Source of the DNA: an uncultured Fibrobacter sp.
GTDB taxonomy: Bacteria > Fibrobacterota > Fibrobacteria > Fibrobacterales > Fibrobacteraceae
Direction: 5' to 3'
DNA: 64,000 bases
Assembly (NCBI GenBank): GCA_934691725.1
Contig: CAKUTF010000002.1
Span: 62,001-126,000, forward strand
The notes under the pieces were generated by a model. It was not told where the DNA came from. It ran no database searches and saw only the letters and a list, made by a program, of their open reading frames with translations. Below, in pieces: positions 54,081 through 61,987 of this stretch; within the stretch, counting starts at the first letter, position 1; the number at the start of each line of letters is the position of its first letter. The translations under genes were made by a program, and so were the position numbers.

Positions 54081-55565
54081 CTAGGCAGTCAAGGATTCGC
54101 GCAATTTTTCCACTTCTTCGGCAAATTCCGGATTCTGGCGCATCTCGCGCTCCACCGACTTGATGTTCGCAATCACCGTGGAATAGTCCCTGCCGAAATG
54201 GAATCCGATGTTCGAAAGCGATTCTTTCGTCAGTTCCCGGCAAAAATACATCGCGAGTTTCCGCGGAAGGGAGATGGACTTGACCCGGGAATTCGCCCGG
54301 AGCGATTCCGCCGAAGTCTTGTAGGCAAACGCCACGGTTTCCTTGATGGCGGCAACCGTCAGAACGGGACGGACAGCCTTTTCGCTAGAAGATGCCGCTT
54401 GGCATGGTTCACAAAGTTCCCGGAACGTTTCGAAAGTCAGATTCACCCCGAGCAGGTCGCGATAGGCGAAAAGCTTCGTGACGACGCCCTCGATTTCACG
54501 GACGTTTCCCCGTTCGTGCGCGGCAATCCAACCGAAGATTTTTTCGCGTTCTTCGGCAGGAATCTGGAGATTTTTCGCTTTTTCCCGCAAGATGTCCATT
54601 CTCGTCAAGCAATCGGGTTCATTCACCGCGACGCTGTTGCTGTCAAACCGCAAGAATCCCTCATAGAGACCCGGAATTTCGGACGGACGCCTGTCGGCGC
54701 AGAAAACGGTCGGCCTTTTCGCCACTAAACGCTTCTGTAGCACGTCGAACAACGCTTTTTCCGTCGCCCCGCGCCCCTTTCCGGCGAGAACCTGGATGTC
54801 ATCGACAAGAAGCAGTTCGGGGTCTTCGTACGTATGCCGCAATTTTGCAAGAGCTTCCGACCTTTCCTCGCGAGAAGCCGCCGTCTGCGTCAGCATGAAG
54901 TCTTTGAGAAAACGCTCCGCGGTCCGAAACACGACCCTCGAAGCGGTGCGGTAAGTTACCGCATAGCGTCCAATCGACTGCAAAAGATGCGTCTTCCCGA
55001 CACCGGAACAGCCGAACAGAAAAAAGGGATTCATCGAACATTCGCTCGGCTTTTCGGCAATGGATCGGCAGATGGCAAGGGCTATCCGGTTGGAATCGCC
55101 CTCTACAAAGGTTTCGAACGAATAGGTCGGGTAAAGGGAGGCTAGCGTTTCCGCATTTTCCGAGAGCCGAATTTTCTCCGCCCGGCTGACCCTAGACTTC
55201 TTCACCGTGGGATATTCCGGAACAAGCGCATCCGACGGAATGATGGGGACCTGAGAGGCCTTGCTCTTCGGAGAAACGTCGATCTTAAAAGTCGCTATTT
55301 CGGGCAAGACTTCCTGGAGAGCGGATAGGAGGGGTTCCCGGAAACGGCTAATCCAGGAGGGAATCAACTCGTTTTTTGCAACCAGCCTTGCGCAGCCGTT
55401 TTCCACTCCGGAAAATTCCAGGTTCCCGTCAAAATACATATCGACAGCATTCGCAGGCACGTCGCCGCGATGCCGCAGACTGTCCAAAACGGAACTCCAC
55501 ACGTCCGAGGAGGCGTTCGGCAGTCGAATCACATTATCATCTATCCACATTTCGTTCAAGGCCAC
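54081..55565 (-). CDS. dnaA: chromosomal replication initiator DnaA
   Basis: A 494-aa AAA+ initiator. Domain I is divergent (1-90). The AAA+ core has Walker A FGCSGVGKTHL, Walker B LLLVDDIQ and sensor motifs. Domain IV ends with a DnaA signature-like CRELTKESLSNIGFHFGRDYSTV. The start may be GTG 55565 or ATG 55550; no strong ribosome-binding site decides. Neighbours are not the usual dnaN/recF/gyrB but a pilin operon and a UvrD-PlsC fusion. A perfect DnaA box lies upstream at 55755. Confidence 0.92.
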   Translation of the reverse strand: MALNEMWIDDNVIRLPNASSDVWSSVLDSLRHRGDVPANAVDMYFDGNLEFSGVENGCARLVAKNELIPSWISRFREPLLSALQEVLPEIATFKIDVSPKSKASQVPIIPSDALVPEYPTVKKSRVSRAEKIRLSENAETLASLYPTYSFETFVEGDSNRIALAICRSIAEKPSECSMNPFFLFGCSGVGKTHLLQSIGRYAVTYRTASRVVFRTAERFLKDFMLTQTAASREERSEALAKLRHTYEDPELLLVDDIQVLAGKGRGATEKALFDVLQKRLVAKRPTVFCADRRPSEIPGLYEGFLRFDSNSVAVNEPDCLTRMDILREKAKNLQIPAEEREKIFGWIAAHERGNVREIEGVVTKLFAYRDLLGVNLTFETFRELCEPCQAASSSEKAVRPVLTVAAIKETVAFAYKTSAESLRANSRVKSISLPRKLAMYFCRELTKESLSNIGFHFGRDYSTVIANIKSVEREMRQNPEFAEEVEKLRESLTA

Positions 55566-55754
55566 CGTAAAGGTTTCACATACCCGTTTGCAGTAAACGC
55601 AAATTTAATAAGAAATGGAATGTTGGGCGTTTTTTTTTCATTTTTATCAAAAACGGCAAAATTTCGCAAATTTCGGCAGGTAAAATTTTATGGCAAAGTA
55701 TCATCGCTTAAATACGCAGCACTCCCCTTAAATACCCCTATTCAAAATCACAAT

Positions 55755-55763
55755 TTATCCACA
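55755..55763 (+). promoter_or_regulatory. DnaA box upstream of dnaA
   Basis: TTATCCACA matches the consensus exactly and sits in the 245-nt AT-rich gap between dnaA and the UvrD-PlsC gene. A one-mismatch copy, CTATCCACA, is at 55541-55549 inside the dnaA start region. It may serve DnaA autoregulation or be part of an origin. Two boxes alone do not establish oriC. Confidence 0.55.
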
Positions 55764-55810
55764 GATATTTTCGGAAGAACCCCTTGCCAGAAAGCATCTT
55801 CGTAATGCGG

Positions 55811-57985
55811 TCATTTTGACCGGGCTTTTTCAAGAAACTTTTCATAGACAAGCGGGGCCAGTTCCGTTTTCGGATTGACGGGCTTCTCCTTCGAAAGCTC
55901 CCCGACGTCAATCGGTTCCAGGACCGCGGAACGCACGACGACCCGGTCCGAATTCTTCCTGGATTCCCAGGTTTCGCGCGAACCCTGGATATAGACGGGC
56001 AAGATTATCGCATTCAGGTCCGCCGCCAGCCGAAAGGCTCCGCTCTTGAACTGTCCGACCGAACCGTCCTTGCTGCGCGTTCCCTCCGGAAAGATAAAGA
56101 CATGCGCCGTCTCGCTTGAAGATTCCAGACGGTTCTTGATTTCGACGCCCGCCCGGGAATTCTTGCGATCGACAAAGATGCAGTGGATTTCCTTCATCCA
56201 AAAATTGAGAAACGGAATGTAAGTCAGATCCTTCTTGGCAAAGAACCCGATGGAGCGTCCGAGCGTGATAAAGACAATCGGAATATCGAAATAGGACTGG
56301 TGATTGCCCACCACGATGACCGGACGGTTCCAATCGACGCGGGAAAGCGCCGACTGGTTTTCGATATCTATTTGGACGCGGAGAGCCTTGAAGCAGAACC
56401 GGGAAAATTCCTGGATGCGGCGTTCGACCCACGCAGAGAGGGACTTGCGACAAAAAACGCTCCGAAAGAGAAACGGCGGAACGGCAAGCATCATATACCC
56501 TAGAATCAAGACGACAGCGCGAATGCGGAAGAAGAATAGCGGCATTGGGGATTTCTCCGGAACAGGTCGGTTCAGATAGTTCAAAAACCTAGACGGTTTG
56601 AATTCGGAAAGACGCCCTTTCCAAAAGCGTCGCTTACAATATAACAAAATGAGAACGGCCTCTGCCCGCGTCACGCCGACATAGAAGAGCCGCTTTTCCT
56701 CGTCTAGCTGCGCCTTTCGCTCGCGCCGCGTTCCGCTAGACTCTCCCGGCGTGAGATTTTCCGCAAGTCCCGCGTAGAAAACAACCGTGTACTGCAAGCC
56801 TTTCGAACCGTGCACGGTCTCCACGTGGACGCCCGAAATTTCCGGCATCTCCGCATCGCCTTCTCGATAGACGGGAATCCGAAAGCTTTCTAGCGCTTCT
56901 TCGTAATAGAGCCTTTGCCGGTTGTAGCGGACAAGGATGGCAAAGTTTTTGAATTCCAGGTCATACGCCATCCGAAGCTCCTTGATTTTCGAGACAATCC
57001 GGAGCATTTCCGTCTGGGGATCCCCGCTAACCCAAAGTTCCGGGTCTCGGTTTTCGAGAAAGAGAGGATGCCGGCTGCTATTTCCCGCCCGGAGCGTCTT
57101 TCCGAGCAAGAGAGGCTTGTCCCGGAAAATGTTGTTTGCAAGATACAGCACCTTCGGCACGGAGCGGTAGTTCCATTCGAGCCGGAGAAGCGTCGCCGTC
57201 GGAAAATCCTTGCAAAAACGGAAAACGTTTCCGATGTCCGCACCGCGAAAGCCGTAAATCGCCTGGTCATCGTCCCCGACGGCAAACAAGTTGACGTTCT
57301 CGCCGAGAATCGCCCGAACGAGCAGATACTGCGAAGGATTGATGTCCTGGTATTCATCTACCAGAATTTCCCGGAAACGATTCCTCACTGCGGTCTGCAC
57401 GTCCGAGTTTTTCTCGATCAGCGCGGTTGAAAGATAGATGAGATCCTCGAAAACGATTTTTCCCGTTCTCAGAACATCCCTTCGGATGGGTTCCAATTTT
57501 ACGCTTAATTTATGTGAAATTCCCGGATTAAAAAGTTCATCCCTCGATATGGCATCAGGACGCAGCCGATGATCGACCAGTGCGCAGGCAAACCGTTCCG
57601 CCGCCCCTTCACCGGGTTTCGGAACTTTCTCAAAACCCGCAAGTTCCCAACCGAACTTTTCCCCGAACCTTTCCCGCAAAATCGAAAAGGCTAGTGAATG
57701 AAAGGTGCACAAGCGGATGTCCGCATCGGGAAAAAGCTTCTGGACGCGTTCTCGCATTTCCTGCGCCGCCTTGGCGGTAAATGTCAAAGCGAGAATCGAC
57801 TCTGGGCAAACGCCTTGCAGGACGCGCCACTGGATGCGACGCGTAAGGACCGAAGTCTTTCCCGAACCCGCCGCCGCGAGAATCAGCAGAGGTCCGTTTT
57901 TCCGGTGATCGAAAAGAACGGCGGATTTCTGGTCGCTGTTTAATCCGCGGAGGATTTCCGCTTCCATTTCGGCTTTTTCTTTCAT
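55811..57985 (-). CDS. UvrD/PcrA-type helicase fused to PlsC-type acyltransferase
   Basis: A 724-aa single frame. Residues 1-478 form a short SF1A helicase with motifs I (AAAGSGKTS), Ia (LTFTAKAAQEM), II (LVDEYQDINPSQ), III (VGDDDQAIYGFRGAD), IV (LEWNYRS), V (VHGSKGLQYTVV) and VI (RLFYVGVTRAE). The 2B subdomain is reduced. Residues ~485-724 are a 1-acylglycerol-3-phosphate acyltransferase domain: two hydrophobic segments, NHQSYFDIP (His about 561), VDRKNS and FPEGTRS (about 632-638). An internal ATG (56545) preceded by GGAG could also yield a free 244-aa PlsC. PlsC makes phosphatidic acid. Confidence 0.85.
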   Translation of the reverse strand: MKEKAEMEAEILRGLNSDQKSAVLFDHRKNGPLLILAAAGSGKTSVLTRRIQWRVLQGVCPESILALTFTAKAAQEMRERVQKLFPDADIRLCTFHSLAFSILRERFGEKFGWELAGFEKVPKPGEGAAERFACALVDHRLRPDAISRDELFNPGISHKLSVKLEPIRRDVLRTGKIVFEDLIYLSTALIEKNSDVQTAVRNRFREILVDEYQDINPSQYLLVRAILGENVNLFAVGDDDQAIYGFRGADIGNVFRFCKDFPTATLLRLEWNYRSVPKVLYLANNIFRDKPLLLGKTLRAGNSSRHPLFLENRDPELWVSGDPQTEMLRIVSKIKELRMAYDLEFKNFAILVRYNRQRLYYEEALESFRIPVYREGDAEMPEISGVHVETVHGSKGLQYTVVFYAGLAENLTPGESSGTRRERKAQLDEEKRLFYVGVTRAEAVLILLYCKRRFWKGRLSEFKPSRFLNYLNRPVPEKSPMPLFFFRIRAVVLILGYMMLAVPPFLFRSVFCRKSLSAWVERRIQEFSRFCFKALRVQIDIENQSALSRVDWNRPVIVVGNHQSYFDIPIVFITLGRSIGFFAKKDLTYIPFLNFWMKEIHCIFVDRKNSRAGVEIKNRLESSSETAHVFIFPEGTRSKDGSVGQFKSGAFRLAADLNAIILPVYIQGSRETWESRKNSDRVVVRSAVLEPIDVGELSKEKPVNPKTELAPLVYEKFLEKARSK

Positions 57986-58079
57986 CGAAACGTCCTTTTT
58001 GGATTTTGGAAAGTTTTCTATTCCAAAGACGCTTCCCCGCCGAAAAAAGAGAAAAACGGTTAAAATTTTGCAGCCAGAA

Positions 58080-58984
58080 ACAGAAGCAAGTGGTTAGCGG
58101 GCAGTCAAGAACGAGGAATTGTGTGGTCAGGGATTAGCCGAGTTGATAGGTGATAGTTGATGGGAAACAGGAGGCAGGAATCAGTGGCTAGAAGGGATGT
58201 GGGACACGGTGAGAGGGACGATGGCTTGTCAGGGAAAAGGGAACTGTTATTAGTTGATAGAAATCAGGAAACAGGGATCAGTTGTTTGATGGGAAACGGG
58301 ACACGGTGAGAGGGATGAGGGATTAGTTAGGAATTAGAAAAGAGTAATGAGAAATTGACATTTTAGCGAACCGTAAGTTGTCAGGAATCAGTGGCCAGTG
58401 GTTAGGGATTAGTTGATAGTTGAGAGGAGAGCAGGAAACAGGGGGGGCAAAACTTAGAGCTTAGAGTTGCAGACATCTATGCTCTTGCATCTCGGAAGTT
58501 TAACGTCTGCACTCTGACCACTGGACACTAAGCTTAGACGTCCACAGTTCTAAGCTCTAAGCTCTCTCAACTAAGTTCTGAATAGCTCGACAAGCTCGCT
58601 AGCCTGTCATGATCGGACTTAGCTCGACAAGCTCATCCCATTCCTTAAAGGGGATTCCCCGGTCAAGCCGGGGAATGACATTGGACTATGTTCCTTGTAC
58701 TGTTTCTCACAAAATTAAATGTTCGCTATTCTAAGCTCTAAGTTCTCTCAACTAAGCTCTGAACCCCGTGTCCCGCTTGACTCTTCCCAAAAGTCTAGAC
58801 GTTTGCGGCCTAATCCCTATTCCCTCATCCCTAATCCCTGGACATAGACGTCCACAGTGCTGCCCACTATCCACTAAGCCTAGACATTCGCAGACCCATT
58901 GCTCATTGCACATTCCTAATTCCTCATTCCCTTAGACGCGTCCACGGACTAATCCCTAAATTTAGACGTCCGCCGTCCCAAGTT
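58080..58984. repeat. composite heptamer/hairpin repeat, copy 5
   Basis: About 900 nt without a gene between the UvrD-PlsC and flippase genes. At 58140-58440 long runs keep a 7-nt register with changing content (GTTGATA, GGTGATA, GTTGATG, GGAAACA, GGAGGCA, GGAATCA). Separators at 58472, 58502, 58537, 58718, 58798, 58847, 58883, 58935 and 58965 are spaced 30, 35, (181), 80, 49, 36, 52 and 30 nt. The hairpin at 58654-58676 and two AGCTCGACAAGCTC tails lie within the 181-nt interval. Confidence 0.85.
58654..58676. repeat. ATTCCC-family hairpin
   Basis: Stem ATTCCCCGG/CCGGGGAAT with loop TCAAG (CTTGA on the other strand). Confidence 0.85.
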
Positions 58985-59971
58985 CTATCCATTCCGAACT
59001 CCCCGTTTTTCCGTCAAGAAGAAAAAAGCCCCGACGAGGCTCACCAAAAGGCTCACCAAATACGCCAAAAGCTGCACCATTACGGAAGCGAGCCCTGAAA
59101 CGCCGATTCGTTCGAACAGGGACTGCGCCAAAAGCTCCCTCGGGCCAAAACCTCCGATAGAAATCGGAAGAGCACTCACCACGGCAACCATCGGAATGAA
59201 GAAAAAATACCATGAAACATCGATGTCAAGCCCGATCGCAAGTCCGCAAAAATAGTGCACGACGACGCGCAAGCTCTGCGTCACAGCGGACAGAGCCGTA
59301 ATGTTTAGCCAGAGCCTCGGCTCTCGATAATTCTGGAATCTCTGCTGGAAATGCAAAACGCGGACCTGCGCAGAAATCGGCAGCACCTTTCCCGTAAACC
59401 GGGCGAAAAACCGTCCCAACCTTTTGCTGAAAAGCCCCGCAAGAAGCGCGCAAAATCCAAGAAATATCCAAAACGATGGCAACAGGAAAAGCCGTTCGGC
59501 CGGGTCGTAGATAAAAAACAGGAGACCGACAAGAAGAGCCAGGACATTCAAAAAAAACAACCCGAAGAGCCTGTCAAAAAAAGTCGCCGTCAATCCGCCG
59601 CCGACCGTCTTCTGGTCGCCCTGCATCCGGATGTCATAGATTTTTTTCACATCCCCGCCGACGTTTCCCGGCATGAAGTTGTTAAAAAAGAGCCCGACAA
59701 AATAAAGCTTCACCAAGTGGCCGTAACCCATCCGGACATCTTGCCTGTCAAGCAAAAGCTTCCATTGCAGGCAGCCGATAAAGTTCGAAAGCAAAAGACA
59801 GAAAAGCGCCAAAAAAAGCGGAGGAATCGAGCGGACCGAAAAAAGTTCCCAAATGTCTCCGGTGTCCCAGCCAGGCGCACTGACGATTTTCCGATAAACA
59901 AAATAGCAAGGAATAAACGTCACGCACAGCTTGACGCACAACACGAGAAAGGATTTCAATCCCGATTTCAT
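58985..59971 (-). CDS. flippase-like membrane protein (LPG synthase TM/UPF0104 family)
   Basis: A 328-aa polytopic membrane protein with about seven or eight helices. It carries the family hallmarks NNFMPGNVGGD (about 96-106) and PISIGGFGPRE (about 280-290). Relatives include the flippase half of MprF and proteins of lipid or glycan export. There is no catalytic synthase domain, so a translocation role is more likely. It overlaps the methyltransferase gene by 4 nt. Confidence 0.82.
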   Translation of the reverse strand: MKSGLKSFLVLCVKLCVTFIPCYFVYRKIVSAPGWDTGDIWELFSVRSIPPLFLALFCLLLSNFIGCLQWKLLLDRQDVRMGYGHLVKLYFVGLFFNNFMPGNVGGDVKKIYDIRMQGDQKTVGGGLTATFFDRLFGLFFLNVLALLVGLLFFIYDPAERLFLLPSFWIFLGFCALLAGLFSKRLGRFFARFTGKVLPISAQVRVLHFQQRFQNYREPRLWLNITALSAVTQSLRVVVHYFCGLAIGLDIDVSWYFFFIPMVAVVSALPISIGGFGPRELLAQSLFERIGVSGLASVMVQLLAYLVSLLVSLVGAFFFLTEKRGVRNG

Positions 59972-60756
59972 TTTCCGGGTTTCTTCGCGAGAATTCCAAT
60001 AGAGAGTTGCGTGTAACGCGAAACGGGAATCCGGTCAAACGCATCCAGAAAAGCGTCCTTCGCCTTTTGGTAAGCGGAACCCGCAAGCGGATACTTGGGA
60101 AGTTCGACATGTGCCTTAAAGCACAGTTCGCGAAGCATCCGGTAGAAAAGGTTCGGTCGCATCCAGTCACCGTATTCGTATTCGATTTCAAAACCCGCCG
60201 ATTTCAGGAGCTTCCGCAGTTCGCCAACAGTAAACTGCGTTTCCCAGCCGGCAAACCATTTTCCCATTGCGATGAGAACATGCTTGATAACCGTATAGGG
60301 ATGCACGGTCTGCGGCACATCGCAAAGGATATGCCCGCCAGGCTTTACGATTCGAAAGTTTTCCGCGATCAGCGGCTTCGGATTTCTGAAATGCTCGGCA
60401 AGCCCCTGGTGAAAGACCAGATCGAAAGTCCCGTTCGGAAAGGGAGCCTTAAACGCATCGCCCCGGACGCAATGCAGATTTTCTTCCAGGTTTTCCCGAA
60501 TGCGGAGAGATTCCACCGTTTTCAGGCTTTCCGCCGAAAAGTCGAGAACATAGACGTCCGCCCCGCGCCTCGCTAGGTCTGCGCTGTCCCGTCCCGAGCC
60601 TGGCCCCACCTCCAGGATTTTCATTCCCTTTACATTCGGAAAATGCTTGTAGATGGTCTTGAGAATCGTCGGGGACGCCGGATAGACCTTGGAAAGGTCC
60701 TTTTTGCGGGCCCAAAAACGATCCCATACGGATTGGTCTGGTTCTCTGATTGGCAT
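59968..60756 (-). CDS. class I SAM-dependent methyltransferase
   Basis: A 262-aa methyltransferase with motif I LEVGPGSGRD, the acidic residue in VYVLDFS, and FDLVFHQGLAEHF (motif IV region). The substrate is unknown; lipid or glycolipid is suggested only by the overlapping flippase-like gene. The ATG at 60756 is chosen because TATATT (minus strand, 60763-60768) lies 6 nt upstream, which would give a leaderless mRNA. The longer frame from 60831 adds an unlikely Ser/Ala-rich extension. Confidence 0.82.
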   Translation of the reverse strand: MPIREPDQSVWDRFWARKKDLSKVYPASPTILKTIYKHFPNVKGMKILEVGPGSGRDSADLARRGADVYVLDFSAESLKTVESLRIRENLEENLHCVRGDAFKAPFPNGTFDLVFHQGLAEHFRNPKPLIAENFRIVKPGGHILCDVPQTVHPYTVIKHVLIAMGKWFAGWETQFTVGELRKLLKSAGFEIEYEYGDWMRPNLFYRMLRELCFKAHVELPKYPLAGSAYQKAKDAFLDAFDRIPVSRYTQLSIGILAKKPGK

Positions 60757-60881
60757 AATAAAAATATAGGTTAAAAAGACGGCTCGGGCAGACGCCGGAC
60801 TCGCAGCCGATTGTTTTTCCGAACAAGTCATTCGTTTGTGACGAAAAATTATTAAACGTCATCAAAACCAGACAATTTTAC

Positions 60882-60893
60882 GGAAAATTTTCC
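60882..60893. promoter_or_regulatory. candidate upstream activator palindrome
   Basis: GGAAAATTTTCC is a perfect 12-nt palindrome about 75-85 nt upstream of the sigma-54-type promoter, a usual distance for an enhancer-binding protein. Two direct copies of AAAATTTTACA (60933 and 60952, 19 nt apart) lie between it and the promoter. Binding is inferred. Confidence 0.3.
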
Positions 60894-60965
60894 TAATTGC
60901 GCTTTTCACCGTCTGTTTTCATCCAAAAAATCAAAATTTTACAACAATTTTAAAATTTTACACTT

Positions 60966-60982
60966 TTGGCACGCCATTTGCT
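60966..60982 (+). promoter_or_regulatory. sigma-54 (RpoN) -24/-12 promoter
   Basis: TTGGCACG, four nucleotides, then TTGCT. GG (60968-60969) and GC (60980-60981) are 12 nt apart, exactly the -24/-12 geometry, and the sequence matches the YTGGCACGrNNNTTGCW consensus except for one purine position. The start point would be near 60993, giving a ~25-nt leader with AAAGGA before the ATG at 61018. Confidence 0.7.
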
Positions 60983-61017
60983 CTAAAAAAAGCGATATTA
61001 TAAAAAAAGGATTGTAA

Positions 61018-61830
61018 ATGCATATCGATTCGACTGACGTAACGCTCAAACGCTATTTGGACGACATCCGCAAGACGGCTCCGCTTACCCGAGAAGAAGA
61101 ACAGATTCTGTTCCAGAAAGCCAAGGAAGGCGATAAAATCGCCCGGCAAAAACTGATTTCCGCCAATATGCGTTTCGTGTTGAAAGTCGCCATCCAGTAT
61201 CGCGGTTGCCCGATTCCCCTGCCGGATCTCGTAAGCGAAGGCGCCATGGGACTTGTCCGCGCCATCGAAAGCTTTGAACATACGCGCGGCCTCAAGTTCA
61301 TCAGCTACGGCGTATGGTGGATTAAGGCGTATATCACCCGGGCCATCAACGAACAGGGAAACCTGATACGCTTGCCGGCAAACCAGCACTTGCGCGTCCG
61401 CAAAGCCCTGCACGAGCAGTCCCGCGGAAAGGAAATCAGCGAGGATATCCGCGAGCTGATTCAAATCGGTCAGCGAGGAGTTTCTTTCGACAGCCCGCTC
61501 AAGGCGGACTCCAAGGCGACTTACGCCGAAGTCCTCGCCGACGGCAGCGCGATCAACCCGGAATCCGACTCCGAAATCCAGAGCGTGGAAAACCTTTCCA
61601 AGGAACTGATGGAACAGCTCCCGGAACGCGAAGCGAAAGTCATCGAGGGCATTTTCGGCATCAACCTGGAAGCTCCCCAGACGCTTCGCGAGGTTGGCGA
61701 ATCGATGAACATTTCCCACGAACGCGTCCGCCAGTTGCGCGACCAGGCGCTCCGCCGCATCCGCAAATACAACAGCCGCGAATTCTTGCAGGAAAAGAAA
61801 GACGCATTCCTCGCCGCAATCAACAAGTAA
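61018..61830 (+). CDS. RpoD-like sigma-70 family factor
   Basis: A 270-aa sigma factor with regions 1.2 (TLKRYLDDIRKTAPLTREEE), 2 (NMRFVLKVAIQYRG, DLVSEGAMGLVRAIESFE, LKFISYGVWWIKAYI), 3 and 4 (LPEREAKVIEGIFGIN, ISHERVRQLRDQALRRIR). It lacks region 1.1, as do short primary or group 2 factors. Given its sigma-54-type promoter, an alternative group 2 factor is the better guess, but it could be the housekeeping factor. AAAGGA lies 6 nt before the ATG; a terminator follows. Confidence 0.88.
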   Translation: MHIDSTDVTLKRYLDDIRKTAPLTREEEQILFQKAKEGDKIARQKLISANMRFVLKVAIQYRGCPIPLPDLVSEGAMGLVRAIESFEHTRGLKFISYGVWWIKAYITRAINEQGNLIRLPANQHLRVRKALHEQSRGKEISEDIRELIQIGQRGVSFDSPLKADSKATYAEVLADGSAINPESDSEIQSVENLSKELMEQLPEREAKVIEGIFGINLEAPQTLREVGESMNISHERVRQLRDQALRRIRKYNSREFLQEKKDAFLAAINK

Positions 61831-61849
61831 ACGTACGGTATAAAGATTC

Positions 61850-61872
61850 CGCCGGCTTCGCCGGCGTTTTTT
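61850..61872 (+). terminator. terminator of the sigma-factor gene
   Basis: CGCCGGC pairs with GCCGGCG around TTC, followed by six T residues. Confidence 0.88.
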
Positions 61873-61938
61873 ATAAGAAAGCAACAACGCCTTCCGCATT
61901 AGCGAAACGCTAGAACCAGCTATCATAAAGAAACATAA

Positions 61939-61964
61939 AACGTCCCGGCATAAACCGGGACGTT
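61939..61964 (-). terminator. terminator of purL
   Basis: A 10-bp stem AACGTCCCGG/CCGGGACGTT with a 6-nt loop lies 24 nt beyond the purL stop. On the minus strand it is followed by TTATGTTT, a moderate T-rich tail. Confidence 0.7.
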
Positions 61965-61987
61965 CTATTCGCAATTTTTGCTTTGAC

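Noticed and set aside
55811..57985. Possibility that the UvrD-PlsC frame is a frameshift or assembly artefact joining two genes
   Set aside because: The frame is continuous with a natural junction (RPVPEKSPMPLFFF) and both halves keep complete motif sets. It still needs confirmation in relatives.
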